A stretch of 64,000 nt of DNA from Halanaerobiaceae bacterium (GCA_003553225.1 PWDW01000135.1:1-64000), one strand, 5' to 3'. Positions 35,539 to 45,939 are shown, counted from the first letter of the stretch. Made by a program: numbers and translations. Notes: generated from the letters alone by a model not told the origin.

Positions 35539-36041
35539 AAATAGCTCTGATTGGTTTTATGGCCACCGGGAAGACGACTGTTGGACAGATTTTAGCAGAG
35601 AAAAAGGGCCTGCTTTTTATTGAGACAGATAGGCTGATTGAAGAAGAGGAACAGCGAAGTATTGCCGATATATTTGAAAATGAAGGAGAACAGTATTTCC
35701 GCAGACTGGAAAAAAAAGTTCTGCGTGAGGTACTTTTAACGGGAAAAGATTTTGTGCTTTCTACGGGGGGCGGTATAATTCTTGATTCCGAAAACCGTCA
35801 GCTGCTGAAAAAAAAGACTTTCCCCATTCTTCTGGAAGCTTCACCATCAGAGATTTACAGAAGGACTCGAGAACAGGGACACCGGCCTCTGCTGGATACA
35901 AAGGATCCTGAACAAGAAATAAAAAAACTGCTAGAAAAAAGGCAGGATTATTATCATGATTTTAAAAACAGGGTACTTACAGATGGCAAAAAGCCACTGC
36001 AGATAGCAGCTGAAATTGAGGAGATGATCGTTTGTGGCTGA
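35535..36041 (+). CDS. aroK: Shikimate kinase
   Basis: 168 residues. P-loop GFMATGKTTVG (about 7-17), shikimate-site STGGGIIL (about 76-83), lid Arg in RTREQGHRPLL. The usual D-x-D after the first helix reads ETD (about 33-35), a conservative change of the first Asp. Phosphorylates shikimate with ATP. Overlaps aroC by 4 nt and aroB by 8 nt. Confidence 0.95.
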   Translation: MKIALIGFMATGKTTVGQILAEKKGLLFIETDRLIEEEEQRSIADIFENEGEQYFRRLEKKVLREVLLTGKDFVLSTGGGIILDSENRQLLKKKTFPILLEASPSEIYRRTREQGHRPLLDTKDPEQEIKKLLEKRQDYYHDFKNRVLTDGKKPLQIAAEIEEMIVCG

Positions 36042-37134
36042 TTTTAAAAAAGAGGTTACAGTAAACATAGCTGAAGATCCACTTTCTTATTCTATATTAA
36101 TTGATAATGGTACACTTGATCAGCTGGCCGAGGTTCTGCAGGATTATTATCGGGGTGAAAAGATCTTTCTGGTCACTGATGAAAATGTTGACCGGTTATA
36201 TGGTAAAGAAGTTATGAATATTCTACAGCACAATTATCAAATAATCCCCTATGTTCTGCCCTCCGGGGAGCAGGCCAAGAGCTATAAATTTTTGCAAAAA
36301 GGTTATGACCGGCTGATAGAAGAGAGTTTTCACAGAGATCATCTGGTTCTGGCTTTGGGAGGAGGTGTAGTTGGAGATCTGGCGGGTTTCCTGGCAGCTA
36401 CATATATGCGGGGCATCTCCCTGGTTCAGATACCTACTACTCTGCTGGCCCAGGTGGACAGCAGTGTCGGGGGGAAGACGGCCATTAATCATCCCCGGGG
36501 TAAAAATTTAATCGGGGCTTTTTATCAGCCGGATCTGGTGTTTATAGATGTTGATTTTTTAGAGACCCTGCCTTTGAGAGAATTGAAAACCGGTCTGGCG
36601 GAAGTTATTAAACATGGGCTTATTGCAGATCGAAATCTTTTTAATTATTTGGAAAACAGCAGGGAAAAAATTTATAATTTAAATCCCGGAGCTTTAATAA
36701 AGATTATATACCGTTCCTGTCAAATAAAAGCCGGAGTTGTGGCCCGGGATCAGAAAGAACAGGGAGAAAGGGCTCTGCTGAATTTTGGCCATACCATGGG
36801 GCATGCCCTGGAAGCTGTGGCCGGATATGGCAGCTATACTCACGGTGAGGCTGTGGCTGTGGGTCTTAAAGTTGAGTCCCGCCTTTCTGAGCTGGAGGGT
36901 CATCTCTCCTCAGCTGAGCTGGAGAGTATTGAAAGAATACTCACAGATTATGAGCTGCAGCAGCAGCTGCCGGAAGAGATTACTGCCGATGAGCTGTATG
37001 AGTCCATGTGGCATGATAAAAAGGTTGAAAGGAATAAAATAAACTGGATACTGCTGGCCGAAATAGGAGAGGCTTTCAGAGCAGGTGAGATTGCCAGAAG
37101 TAAAATATACAGTGTACTGGAGGGATTAAAATGA
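36034..37134 (+). CDS. aroB: 3-dehydroquinate synthase
   Basis: 366 residues; NAD- and metal-dependent cyclisation of DAHP. NAD-binding GGGVVGDLAGFLAATYMRG (about 109-127), TTLLAQVDSSVGGKTAINH, metal ligands Glu in TGLAEVIKHG and two His in NFGHTMGHALE and GEAV region (YTHGEAVAVG). GTG start, inside the end of aroK, with GAGGAGATG about 10 nt upstream. Confidence 0.96.
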   Translation: MADFKKEVTVNIAEDPLSYSILIDNGTLDQLAEVLQDYYRGEKIFLVTDENVDRLYGKEVMNILQHNYQIIPYVLPSGEQAKSYKFLQKGYDRLIEESFHRDHLVLALGGGVVGDLAGFLAATYMRGISLVQIPTTLLAQVDSSVGGKTAINHPRGKNLIGAFYQPDLVFIDVDFLETLPLRELKTGLAEVIKHGLIADRNLFNYLENSREKIYNLNPGALIKIIYRSCQIKAGVVARDQKEQGERALLNFGHTMGHALEAVAGYGSYTHGEAVAVGLKVESRLSELEGHLSSAELESIERILTDYELQQQLPEEITADELYESMWHDKKVERNKINWILLAEIGEAFRAGEIARSKIYSVLEGLK

Positions 37135-37577
37135 AAGCAATCGCGGTGATTCACGGTCCTAATATTAATCTTCTGGGGACCAGAGAACCTGATATATATG
37201 GAAACAGGGATTATGAATCACTCAATGAAGATATATTACAGAAGGCTGAGGAGATGGGAGTTCGTGTTGATATCTTTCAGAGCAATCATGAGGGTGAAAT
37301 AATAGATTATATACAGCAGAAAGCTCCTGAGATATCGGGAATTGTCATTAATCCGGGGGGCCTGACCCACTACAGCATCTCTTTAAGAGATGCCCTGGCT
37401 GCTTTTCGAGAACCGGTGGTGGAAGTTCACCTCAGTAATATTCACAGCAGAGAAGAATTTCGGCAGCAGTCAATTACTGCCGGTGCAGCCGCGGGTTTGA
37501 TTGCGGGCCTGGGACCGGAAGGATATCTTTATGCCCTGGAGGCTGTAAATAATCTTATACAGAGGGGGAGCATTTAA
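37131..37577 (+). CDS. aroQ: 3-dehydroquinate dehydratase, type II
   Basis: 148 residues, the standard size. HGPNINLLGTREPDIYG at the N-terminus with the catalytic Tyr, INPGGLTHYSISLRDAL, EVHLSNIHSREEFR. Forms 3-dehydroshikimate. Overlaps aroB by 4 nt; pepP follows after 1 nt. With aroE, aroC, aroK and aroB, five of the seven shikimate-pathway enzymes are in the window; DAHP synthase and aroA are not. Confidence 0.96.
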   Translation: MKAIAVIHGPNINLLGTREPDIYGNRDYESLNEDILQKAEEMGVRVDIFQSNHEGEIIDYIQQKAPEISGIVINPGGLTHYSISLRDALAAFREPVVEVHLSNIHSREEFRQQSITAGAAAGLIAGLGPEGYLYALEAVNNLIQRGSI

Positions 37578-37578
37578 T

Positions 37579-38649
37579 ATGAAGCATAGATTAGACAGAT
37601 TATACAGTAAACTGCAGAACAAAGATATAACAGCTTTTATAATAAATAATATAAGCAATATATTTTATATTAGTGGATTTACCGGTACAGCCGGTATCAT
37701 CATTTTAACCCCAGAAGACTGTTTTTTTCTGACTGATTCTCGTTATCTGGAGCAGGCTGCCGAAGAAACCACAGGATTTGAAATTGTGGAGATAAAAAGG
37801 GAGAACAGACTGGAAACCATAAGTGATTTGCTGTCCGATACAGAAGTGTCTGAACTGGCCTTTGAAGCCGACACAGTCTCCTTTAAAAAATATTCTGAGT
37901 ATCAGAATAATTTCACAGGGATTGAACTTAAACCTGCAGAAAATATAGTTGGAGAGCTGAGAATGGTGAAAGAAGAAGAAGAGATTGAAAGAATTAGCCA
38001 GGCCGTAAAAATAGCCGACTGTGCCTTTGAGCATATTTTGGACTATATAAAACCCGGAATATCAGAAAAAGAGATTGCCCTGGAACTGGAATATTTCATG
38101 AAACAGCAGGGGGGAGAGAAAAATGCCTTTGATTTTATAGTGGCTTCAGGACCTAGATCAGCCCTGCCCCACGGTCGGGCCACGGACAGAAAAGTGCAGC
38201 CTAATGAATTTATCACTATGGATTTTGGTACTAAATATCGGGGTTATTGTTCGGATATGACCCGAACGGTTTATGTGGGTTCACCTTCTGCAGAAGACAA
38301 AAAGATCTATCAAACTGTTCTGGAGGCTCACAGAAAGGTTATTGAAAAGATCAGGGCTGGTATGACCTGTGGAGAGGCTGATGGGCTGGCCCGTAATTTA
38401 ATTGAAGAGAATGGATATGGAGATAATTTTAGCCATACCCTGGGTCATGGGGTTGGGATTGATATACATGAAGCGCCCCGTCTATCCGGAAGTTCAGACC
38501 AGAAACTGGTTAAAAATATGGTGGTTACTGATGAACCGGGAATCTATCTGACTGAAAAAAAGGGTGTACGGATTGAAGATGATCTGGTAATTACTGAAAG
38601 TGGCTGTAAAGTGCTGAATAATACAAATAAAGAACTCATTGTGCTCTAG
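37579..38649 (+). CDS. Xaa-Pro peptidase (M24 family)
   Basis: 356 residues. Creatinase-like N-domain (about 1-125) and pita-bread catalytic domain (about 130-350). Metal ligands are visible: DFGTKYRGYCSDMTRT (two Asp), HTLGHGVGIDIHEAPRL (His), TDEPGIYL (Glu) and VRIEDDLVIT (Glu). Cytoplasmic aminopeptidase for X-Pro bonds. The aroQ-pepP-efp order is conserved in Firmicutes; EF-P and an X-Pro peptidase are a usual pair. Confidence 0.95.
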   Translation: MKHRLDRLYSKLQNKDITAFIINNISNIFYISGFTGTAGIIILTPEDCFFLTDSRYLEQAAEETTGFEIVEIKRENRLETISDLLSDTEVSELAFEADTVSFKKYSEYQNNFTGIELKPAENIVGELRMVKEEEEIERISQAVKIADCAFEHILDYIKPGISEKEIALELEYFMKQQGGEKNAFDFIVASGPRSALPHGRATDRKVQPNEFITMDFGTKYRGYCSDMTRTVYVGSPSAEDKKIYQTVLEAHRKVIEKIRAGMTCGEADGLARNLIEENGYGDNFSHTLGHGVGIDIHEAPRLSGSSDQKLVKNMVVTDEPGIYLTEKKGVRIEDDLVITESGCKVLNNTNKELIVL

Positions 38650-38826
38650 TTATATTTGATACCAGCTTTTTTCATTTCCCTAATTAATTTAACTTAATAA
38701 TGATAAAAAAGTCGTTTGTTAATACCATATTATAAACAAATTTAAAATGACCAATAAGGGAGCCGCTGCAGGTGAGATGGAGATCATTTAAAAATCTAAA
38801 TCAGAATAGTAAAAAGGAGGTATATT

Positions 38827-39384
38827 ATGGTATCAACTAATAAATTTCATCCCGGCTTGACCATTGAGCTGGAAGGTACAGTCTATGAAGTTGAGGAATT
38901 CCAGCATTCCAAGTCAGGCAGGGGAGGTGCATTTGTGAGAACCAAACTGCGTAATCTGGAGGAAGGTTATACTATTGATAAAACTTTTCGGGCTGAAGAA
39001 GATGTTAAAAGAGCCCATGTGGATACCAGAAAGATGCAGTTTCTGTACTGGGATGGTAATAATTATGTTTTTATGGATCAGGATAATTATGAGCAGGTAG
39101 AGCTGTCCGGTGAACAGCTGGGAGAAAAAGTAAAATATCTCAAAGAAAATATGGACCTGGAGATAGCCATGTATGAGGGTCGGCCCCTTGATGTAAAACT
39201 GCCTACCTTTGTGGAGCTGGAAGTTGAAAACACCCAGCCCAATATCAAGGGTGATACGGTTTCCGGGGGCAGTAAACCGGCTGAAATGACCACCGGTCTG
39301 GAGGTTAAAGTACCCCTTTTTATAGAAGAAGGAGATATAATAAAAATTGACACCAGGAACGGGAAATATGTCGAAAGAGCTTAG
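38827..39384 (+). CDS. efp: Elongation factor P
   Basis: 185 residues with the KOW-like N-domain and two OB domains. The loop that carries the modified residue reads [20 protein letters not shown]; the tip Lys is present (KSGRG). Rescues ribosomes stalled at polyproline. Strong ribosome site AAAGGAGG. Own transcript likely, after a 177-nt gap. Confidence 0.97.
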   Translation: MVSTNKFHPGLTIELEGTVYEVEEFQHSKSGRGGAFVRTKLRNLEEGYTIDKTFRAEEDVKRAHVDTRKMQFLYWDGNNYVFMDQDNYEQVELSGEQLGEKVKYLKENMDLEIAMYEGRPLDVKLPTFVELEVENTQPNIKGDTVSGGSKPAEMTTGLEVKVPLFIEEGDIIKIDTRNGKYVERA

Positions 39385-39502
39385 CAAAAGGCAATTATTT
39401 GGATAAAATACAATAAAATCTTTTGTTTTGCAGGAAAAAATCACATTTATCTGGAATTATTATTAATAAGTTATTTTGTTTTACAACCAGGAGGATAAGA
39501 GG

Positions 39503-41158
39503 ATGACAAAGAAACTGGGAGAAATTTTAGTACAGAATGGTTATATTACGCAAGAAGAATGTGCAGAAGCACTGGAAAAGCAGGAAGGGACCGATAAGAA
39601 ATTGGGGCAGGTTCTTCAGAACCTGGGTTATATGAGTTCCGAAGAGCTGGTTGAGGTTCTGGAATATCAATTGGGTTTTTCACACGTCACTCTCTCTGAT
39701 TTTCACATTAATCCGGAGATGGCTGAGCTGATACCTGAAAATATAGCCCGCCGTTATAATACAGTACCTCTGGGAGTGGAAGATGATCAGCTTAAAGTTG
39801 CTATGGCTGATCCTACCGATCTAATGGCGGTGGATGATCTGGAGATGCTTTCCGGCTATAAAGTAGTACCTCATATAGCCACCAGAGAGGATATCGAGAA
39901 TGCTCTAAACAGCCTGTATTCAATTGGAGAAGATGTGGAAGAAGTTTTTGAGAGTCTTAATAAATATAAGGATGAAGAGCCTGAACCAGATGATCTAAAG
40001 GACATGGTGGAAGATGCACCGATTGTAAAATTAACCACCATGATCCTCAATGAAGCTCTGCAGAGAGAGGCCAGTGATATCCATATAGAACCTCAGGAAG
40101 ATAATGTTCGTATTCGTTACAGAGTGGACGGGGTACTCCAGAAAGGTATGACCGCTCCCAAGCATTCTCAGCCGGCCCTCATCTCACGGCTGAAAATAAT
40201 TGCTGATCTGGATATAACCAAAAGACGTATTCCCCAGGATGGTAGAATTACTTTGACCAAAAATGGTCAGGAGATTGATATGCGGGTTTCCACTTTACCC
40301 ACGGTAAATGGAGAAAAGGTGGTCATCCGTTTATTAAATAAAGAGGAAAGCCTGCTTAAGATTGAAAACCTGGGCTTTAGTGAAGAAAACCTGGAAAAGT
40401 TTCAGGGTTTAATCTCACAGCCTCATGGTATTATTCTGGCTACCGGCCCGACGGGGAGTGGGAAATCAACCACTTTATCTGCTGCTTTAAACAGGTTAAA
40501 CACCCTGGAAGAAAACATTATAACTGTTGAGGACCCTGTAGAATTCCAGATCAAAGGAATCAATCAGGTCCAGGTTCACAGTGAGATAGGCCGCGGTTTT
40601 GCCGACACCCTGCGCTCTATTTTAAGACAGGACCCGGATATAATCATGGTGGGAGAGATAAGGGATCAGGAGACGGCCCAGATTGCTATCAGAGCAGCCC
40701 TGACCGGCCACCTTGTTTTGAGCACACTGCATACCAATGATGCTGTAAGCTCCATAACCCGGCTGGTGGATATGGGAATTCCCCCTTATCTGGTATCTTC
40801 AACAGTGAATGGGGTAATTGCTCAGCGGCTTTTAAGGCGTCTATGTTCACGGTGCAGTGAAAGCTATAATCCCGGACCTGAAGAAAGAGCAGCCTTAAAT
40901 ATTGATAAAGGGGTACAACTGCAGCAGGCTGCTGGCTGTCCCCGCTGCAATAATTCCGGCTTTAAGGGCCGGGTGGCTATTCAGGAAATTCTGGTGATGG
41001 ATAATGTAATTAAAAAGATGGTTCTGGAAGATAAAGATGATCAGGATTTAAAAGAAAAAGCCATTGAAAGGGGTATGATTACCCTTCGGGAAGACGGCCG
41101 GGATAAGGTGGTTTCGGGACTGACCTCCTATCAGGAGATGATGAGAGTAATAGTATAA
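39503..41158 (+). CDS. pilB: Type IV pilus assembly ATPase PilB
   Basis: 551 residues. N-terminal GspE-N domain (about 1-145, KKLGEILVQNGYIT), then the AAA-like motor: Walker A GPTGSGKSTT (about 315-324), Asp box DPVEFQIKGINQVQV, Walker B IIMVGEIRDQETA, His box ALTGHLVLSTLHTNDA, and a zinc tetracysteine CSRC...CPRC near 450-482. Powers pilus extension at the inner membrane. ATG 39503 chosen for its AGGAGG site. It starts the pilB-T-C-D block right after efp. Confidence 0.95.
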   Translation: MTKKLGEILVQNGYITQEECAEALEKQEGTDKKLGQVLQNLGYMSSEELVEVLEYQLGFSHVTLSDFHINPEMAELIPENIARRYNTVPLGVEDDQLKVAMADPTDLMAVDDLEMLSGYKVVPHIATREDIENALNSLYSIGEDVEEVFESLNKYKDEEPEPDDLKDMVEDAPIVKLTTMILNEALQREASDIHIEPQEDNVRIRYRVDGVLQKGMTAPKHSQPALISRLKIIADLDITKRRIPQDGRITLTKNGQEIDMRVSTLPTVNGEKVVIRLLNKEESLLKIENLGFSEENLEKFQGLISQPHGIILATGPTGSGKSTTLSAALNRLNTLEENIITVEDPVEFQIKGINQVQVHSEIGRGFADTLRSILRQDPDIIMVGEIRDQETAQIAIRAALTGHLVLSTLHTNDAVSSITRLVDMGIPPYLVSSTVNGVIAQRLLRRLCSRCSESYNPGPEERAALNIDKGVQLQQAAGCPRCNNSGFKGRVAIQEILVMDNVIKKMVLEDKDDQDLKEKAIERGMITLREDGRDKVVSGLTSYQEMMRVIV

Positions 41159-41174
41159 GGAGTGGATTGAATTT

Positions 41175-42236
41175 ATGGATGTTACCAGTTTACTTAAATC
41201 GGTGGTAGATGAAGAGGCTGTTTCTGACCTTCATTTGACCGTGAATTGTTATCCGGTGGTTCGGTATAATGGAAAACTGGAGGTTATGGAAGATTATGAT
41301 CACAAATTTACTTTTGAAGAGCTGGAATCTATTGCCCGGGAGCTGATGAATGATGATCAGTGGTCTGATTTTGAAGAACAGGGTGAACTTGACTTTTCAT
41401 ACAGTGTACATGGGTTTTCCCGTTTCCGGGTTAATGCTTTTCGCCAGCGGGGTGCGGTTAGTCTGGCTCTGAGAATTATACCACCTGAGATTCCCACAAT
41501 TGATGAACTGGGACTGCCCGATGTCCTGAAAAAAATTGCCCTGCAGCGCAGAGGTTTGGTTCTGTGTACCGGGCCCACGGGCAGTGGTAAGTCCACTACT
41601 CTGGCGGCTATGATTAATCGGATTAATGAAAATAAAAACGTTCATGTCCTGACCCTGGAGGATCCTATAGAATATCTCCACGAGCATAAGCAGAGCATAA
41701 TTCAGCAGCGTGAGGTGGGCATCGATACCAATAATTTTGTCAATGGGCTGCGTGCTGCCCTCAGGCAGGACCCCGATGTTATTCTGCTGGGTGAAATGCG
41801 TGACCTGGAGACGATTTCCATTGCTCTTGAGGCAGCAGAAACAGGTCATCTTGTATTTGCCACTCTGCATACCAACAGTGCTCCCAAAACGGTGGATCGT
41901 ATTATTGATGTTTTTCCTTCCGACCAGCAGGAACAGGTCCGAATACAGCTGGCTTCAACTCTGATGGGAGTTATTTCCCAGCAGCTTTTACCTCGCAAAA
42001 ATGACCAGGGCCGGGTGGCAGCTCTGGAAATACTGCTGGCCACCTCTGCTGTCCGCAATATCATTCGGGAAGGGAAGAGCCATCAGCTTCAGTCTCAAAT
42101 GCAGACCGGCGGCCAGCAGGGTATGATTGTAATGAACAATTATCTGGTTGAGCTTTTTGAAAAAGGGATTATTTCAAGAGAAATTGCCCTGAGGCGTTCC
42201 ACAAATCCTGAATACATAAGGAAAAGGATTGAATAA
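41175..42236 (+). CDS. pilT: Type IV pilus retraction ATPase PilT
   Basis: 353 residues. Walker A GPTGSGKSTT (about 132-141), Asp box LEDPIEYLHEHKQSIIQQREVG, Walker B VILLGEMRDLETI, His box AETGHLVFATLHTNSA, and the PilT-specific AIRNLIRE-like motif AVRNIIREGK (about 292-301) needed for retraction. Its presence implies pili that retract, so twitching or DNA uptake is possible. 16 nt after pilB. Confidence 0.95.
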   Translation: MDVTSLLKSVVDEEAVSDLHLTVNCYPVVRYNGKLEVMEDYDHKFTFEELESIARELMNDDQWSDFEEQGELDFSYSVHGFSRFRVNAFRQRGAVSLALRIIPPEIPTIDELGLPDVLKKIALQRRGLVLCTGPTGSGKSTTLAAMINRINENKNVHVLTLEDPIEYLHEHKQSIIQQREVGIDTNNFVNGLRAALRQDPDVILLGEMRDLETISIALEAAETGHLVFATLHTNSAPKTVDRIIDVFPSDQQEQVRIQLASTLMGVISQQLLPRKNDQGRVAALEILLATSAVRNIIREGKSHQLQSQMQTGGQQGMIVMNNYLVELFEKGIISREIALRRSTNPEYIRKRIE

Positions 42237-42295
42237 TTAGCAGCAAGAAAAGATCATAAATTTTACAACAATACATTGTGGGGAGGATACAAAAT

Positions 42296-43507
42296 ATGGC
42301 CCCAACTTTTGAATATGAAGCTCGAACCCGGGATGGCAAAAAAATTACAGGTACCCGTGAAGAAGAGAGTGTATCGGATGTAGCCCGAAGTCTGAAAAAT
42401 AAAGGTTATTATGTTCTGGATATAAATAAAAAGAGGTCGCGTAAATCACTGAGTGATCTTATAAGTTTTGGTGGAGGAGTGGGCATGAAAGACCTGGCTA
42501 TTTTTAGCCAGCAGTTTTCCGCCATCATTAATGCCGGTATAAGTCTGGTTGATGCTTTGAATATTATAACAGCTCAGATAGATAACCAGACCTTGAAGGA
42601 AGCACTGGAGAGTATCCGTCAGGATGTGGAAACTGGCTCCAGCCTGGCTGAAGCCGCTGATAGCCATCCGGAAGTTTTTCCGGAACTTTATGTACAGCTG
42701 CTGCGCGCCGGGGAGATGGGTGGGGTGCTGGATAAGGTGCTCAACAATCTGGCCGAGCACTATGAAAAACAGCAGAGACTAAAAAACATGGTGAAATCCG
42801 CCCTGTATTATCCGGTGGTGATTGTTTGTGTTGCCGTACTGGTGGTTATTTTTCTGATTACTTTTGTGGTTCCCACCTTTGTGGAAATGTTTGCCGATTT
42901 TGGTGCTCAGCTCCCTCTGCCTACCAGAATACTTCTTGGGGTTAGTGGGATTTTTCAGTCATACTGGTGGTTAATGATGCTGGTAATTTTAGGTGTGATA
43001 TACGGTTTAAGCAAGTACAAACAGACACCGGAAGGCCAGATGAAATTTGATAGATTGATTTTAAAAATGCCGGTTCTGGGTGATATGCTGAAAAAGATTT
43101 ACATTTCTCGTTTTTCCTCAACTCTGGCTATGATGCTGGACAGTGGTGTGGATCTATTGGAGTCTTTGGCTCTGGTAGAGGATGTTGTAGGGAATAAAGT
43201 TCTGGCCCAGATACTGGTGGATACCAGAATTCAGGTCAGAGAAGGAGTAAATATTACTGAACCTCTGAAAAAAAGTGACTTTTTCCCACCAATGGTTATT
43301 CAGATGATGCAGGTGGGTGAGGAAACCGGTGATCTTGACAGTATGCTGCAGAAAATCTCCAGTTTTTATGATAATGAAGTGGAAAACAGTGTGGATGGTG
43401 TTGTTTCCCTGATTGAACCGGTTATGATTGTCTTTTTGGCTGTAGTAGTTGGTTCAATAGTTATTTCAATATTAATGCCCATGTTTGAAATGTTTGAGCA
43501 TTTTTAA
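42296..43507 (+). CDS. pilC: Type IV pilus inner-membrane platform protein PilC
   Basis: 403 residues with two T2SSF repeats (about 68-190 and 270-395; each opens with a phrase like FSQQFSAIINAGISLVDAL or ISRFSSTLAMMLDSGVDLLESL) and three transmembrane helices. N-terminal FEYEARTRDGKKITGT is typical. Links the ATPase to pilin insertion. ATG 42296 lies 9 nt after GGGGAGG. Confidence 0.94.
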   Translation: MAPTFEYEARTRDGKKITGTREEESVSDVARSLKNKGYYVLDINKKRSRKSLSDLISFGGGVGMKDLAIFSQQFSAIINAGISLVDALNIITAQIDNQTLKEALESIRQDVETGSSLAEAADSHPEVFPELYVQLLRAGEMGGVLDKVLNNLAEHYEKQQRLKNMVKSALYYPVVIVCVAVLVVIFLITFVVPTFVEMFADFGAQLPLPTRILLGVSGIFQSYWWLMMLVILGVIYGLSKYKQTPEGQMKFDRLILKMPVLGDMLKKIYISRFSSTLAMMLDSGVDLLESLALVEDVVGNKVLAQILVDTRIQVREGVNITEPLKKSDFFPPMVIQMMQVGEETGDLDSMLQKISSFYDNEVENSVDGVVSLIEPVMIVFLAVVVGSIVISILMPMFEMFEHF

Positions 43508-43682
43508 AAAGGAAGTATCCCAAAAACAGACAACCTGATAAATATCAGATCTTAATAATTTAAAACATTAGGTATTTACTTTTTCAAATAATTTAATTTA
43601 TAGATTTTGTGCAAAACAGGAATTGATTGTTTTTGCGGTTATGGGGGAGAGCCCAAAATAATTATTATAGTTGGTGAATTAA

Positions 43683-44426
43683 TTGTCTTATATGCTGATA
43701 TTTGTTATTGGTCTTATAATTGGCAGTTTTTTAAATGTAGTTATCTGCCGCCTGCCAGAAGGAGATTCAATTATATTTCCGGCTTCCCATTGTCCGGACT
43801 GTGGAGCTGTACTGCAGATACCGGATTTGGTGCCTGTGCTGAGTTTTGTTCTGTATCGGGGTCGGTGTCGTTATTGTGGGGCTGTAATATCTTTTCAGTA
43901 TCCGCTGGTGGAACTTCTGACAGCAGTAATGTTTGCACTGCTTTATATTCAATTTGGACTGGATATTTCATTTTTTATCTATGCTCTCCTGGTTTGTCTA
44001 TTAATTATTTGTTCTGTTATTGATTTAAAAGAGATGATTATTCCCAATAGAATTACCTATCCCGGTATAATTGTGGGGCTGCTGCTCTCGCTGACGGTAA
44101 GCCCCCTGCCCATAGTTTCTGCGCTTATGGGGGTACTGATTCCGGGAGGATTGCTGCTGATTATTGCCCTGGCATATCAGCAGGGGCTGGGTATGGGTGA
44201 TGTTAAACTAATTGCGATGATAGGTTCTTTTATGGGCTGGCTTTATGCCCTGCTGGGCCTGTTTATTGGAGCTCTGGCCGGTACTCTGGTAGGTCTACCC
44301 CTTATCCTGACCGGAGTTCTGAACCGTAAGACGAGGATTCCTTTCGGCCCTCTAATCAGTGCCGGGGCACTGATAATGCTTTTCTGGGGGGAGTTTATTG
44401 TTAGTTTTTATCTGGGTTTATTTTAG
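43683..44426 (+). CDS. Prepilin peptidase (PilD family)
   Basis: 247 residues, about seven or eight transmembrane helices. N-terminal GSFLNVVICRLPEG, two CxxC pairs in the cytoplasmic loop (CPDC, CRYC), catalytic Asp in SVIDLKEMIIPNR (about 115-127) and the second Asp in GMGDVKL (about 173-179). Cleaves and N-methylates prepilins, including the four minor pilins upstream. TTG 43683 start with a weak GGTGA site; ATG 43692 is an alternative. Confidence 0.93.
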   Translation: MSYMLIFVIGLIIGSFLNVVICRLPEGDSIIFPASHCPDCGAVLQIPDLVPVLSFVLYRGRCRYCGAVISFQYPLVELLTAVMFALLYIQFGLDISFFIYALLVCLLIICSVIDLKEMIIPNRITYPGIIVGLLLSLTVSPLPIVSALMGVLIPGGLLLIIALAYQQGLGMGDVKLIAMIGSFMGWLYALLGLFIGALAGTLVGLPLILTGVLNRKTRIPFGPLISAGALIMLFWGEFIVSFYLGLF

Positions 44427-44853
44427 GAGTTTATAAATCTATGTTTAAAATATTAATGTATATGAATGTATAATGTATATGGTTTTTCTCCAAAATAATT
44501 GGTGAAATTATAATAATTTCAAAAGTAATAATATCTTGAGTTTTTAATTGGGGTTAAAGCAAAACAGGGGAAAAATAACAGGGTATTCTTCTGTATGTAA
44601 GTGATCTTATTTTATATCTGTCAGCGGAAATTGATGAGAATCATGTATAAAAATTAATCAAAATGCCCATAAATTGACTAATTTTTATTGATAATACTGT
44701 TTATAGATGATATTATATGAGACAAGCAAAATATTTATTTTTTAAGTGCTTTTTATTTAAATTGTCACAATAATATTTACTTACATAATAATTATTGATT
44801 ATACTTCATTGAAAAAACAGAAAAAATAGTTTACAGCTGAGAAGGGGGCGAAT
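44427..44853 (+). other. AT-rich 427-nt gap between pilD and pilM with a promoter
   Basis: No ORF of note on either strand. A promoter TTGATA (44688-44693), 17-bp spacer, TATTAT (44711-44716) would start the pilMNO transcript near 44723, leaving a leader of about 130 nt of AT-rich, weakly structured sequence. Some short TGTATATGAATG-like repetition occurs at 44455-44482. Confidence 0.5.
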
Positions 44854-45939
44854 ATGCTTTTTTTCAGGAAAAGTTTTACTGTGCTGGATATCGGTGCTTC
44901 ACATGTTAAAGCTGTCAGGTTAAAGAGGGGAAAAAATTCAGTCCGACTTCTCAATCAGGGTAGTGCCCGTCTCCCGGAGGATACATTTGATAATGGGGAG
45001 ATTGAAGACATTTCAGTTCTGGCCAGTGAGCTGGAGTATTTATTTTCTGAGATGGGCTATAAACCATCTTCAGTGGTAACTTCAGTTCCTAATAAAAATC
45101 TTGTTATCAGAAATATAGAACTACCGGGCGTAGTGGCTGATGAACTGGATAATACCCTGCAGTGGGAAGCTGATGAATATCTCCCTTATCCTGCTGAAGA
45201 TGCGGTACTGGATTACATAATGGTTGAAGAAGGAACAGAAAGGGTGAATATTATACTGGTTGCCTCTCAGGCCCATCTTTTGAACAGCTACCAGGAGCTT
45301 TTTGGCCGCCTAAACTGGAATTTATCAGTGGTTAATGTGCAGCCCCTGGGTCTGCTTTCTATTCTGGAGAATCGTAATTCTGAGTTCCCTACTTCAGCGG
45401 TTATTGATCTGGGAGCTTCAGGAAGCAGAATTATTATTGGTGATGGTGAGGGTGTGTATCTGTTCCGGACCCTGGATATTGGAGGACAAAATTTTACAGA
45501 GGTAATTATGGAGAAAAATTCTGTTGGTTTACAGGAGGCTGAACAGTATAAATATGAGAATGGGCTTCTTACAGCTCTAAAGCAAAGTGAGGAAGAGCTG
45601 GAGGATGATGCCGATCTGGAGGCTGATTTATTGAATCTTTCCGATGAAGGAACTGTTGAAGAGGTAATGCTTTCTACAGCAGATGATTTAGTTTATGAGA
45701 TTTCTCGTTCACTTGATTATTTTTTCCGGAACAATCCCAATCATGAGATTGAAAATTATTATTTAACCGGGGGCTGTTCCCTGCTTAAAGGGCTTAAAGA
45801 ATATTTAGAACAGGAAGCTGAAATTTCTCTGGAATATCTTGATCCATTTACGGAACTGGAGACTGAAAATCAGGACCAGCTGAATGATATACAGTATTCA
45901 GTGGCTTTGGGCCTTGGTTTTAGTGAGGTGCTTTCCTGA
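44854..45939 (+). CDS. pilM: Type IV pilus assembly protein PilM
   Basis: 361 residues, actin-like ATPase fold. N-terminal phosphate loop LDIGASHVKAVRL (about 9-21), second AVIDLGASGSRIII (about 179-192), and LTGGCSLLKGLKEYL near the C-terminus. Sits on the cytoplasmic face and binds the N-terminus of PilN. An acidic loop (about 246-266) is extra. Shares the last base of its stop with the pilN start. Confidence 0.93.
   Translation: MLFFRKSFTVLDIGASHVKAVRLKRGKNSVRLLNQGSARLPEDTFDNGEIEDISVLASELEYLFSEMGYKPSSVVTSVPNKNLVIRNIELPGVVADELDNTLQWEADEYLPYPAEDAVLDYIMVEEGTERVNIILVASQAHLLNSYQELFGRLNWNLSVVNVQPLGLLSILENRNSEFPTSAVIDLGASGSRIIIGDGEGVYLFRTLDIGGQNFTEVIMEKNSVGLQEAEQYKYENGLLTALKQSEEELEDDADLEADLLNLSDEGTVEEVMLSTADDLVYEISRSLDYFFRNNPNHEIENYYLTGGCSLLKGLKEYLEQEAEISLEYLDPFTELETENQDQLNDIQYSVALGLGFSEVLS

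Noticed and set aside
43607-44023. A 138-residue open frame overlapping the prepilin peptidase gene
   Set aside because: Out-of-frame shadow of pilD; composition is Cys/Trp/Tyr-rich nonsense, while the pilD frame shows both CxxC pairs and the catalytic Asp motifs.
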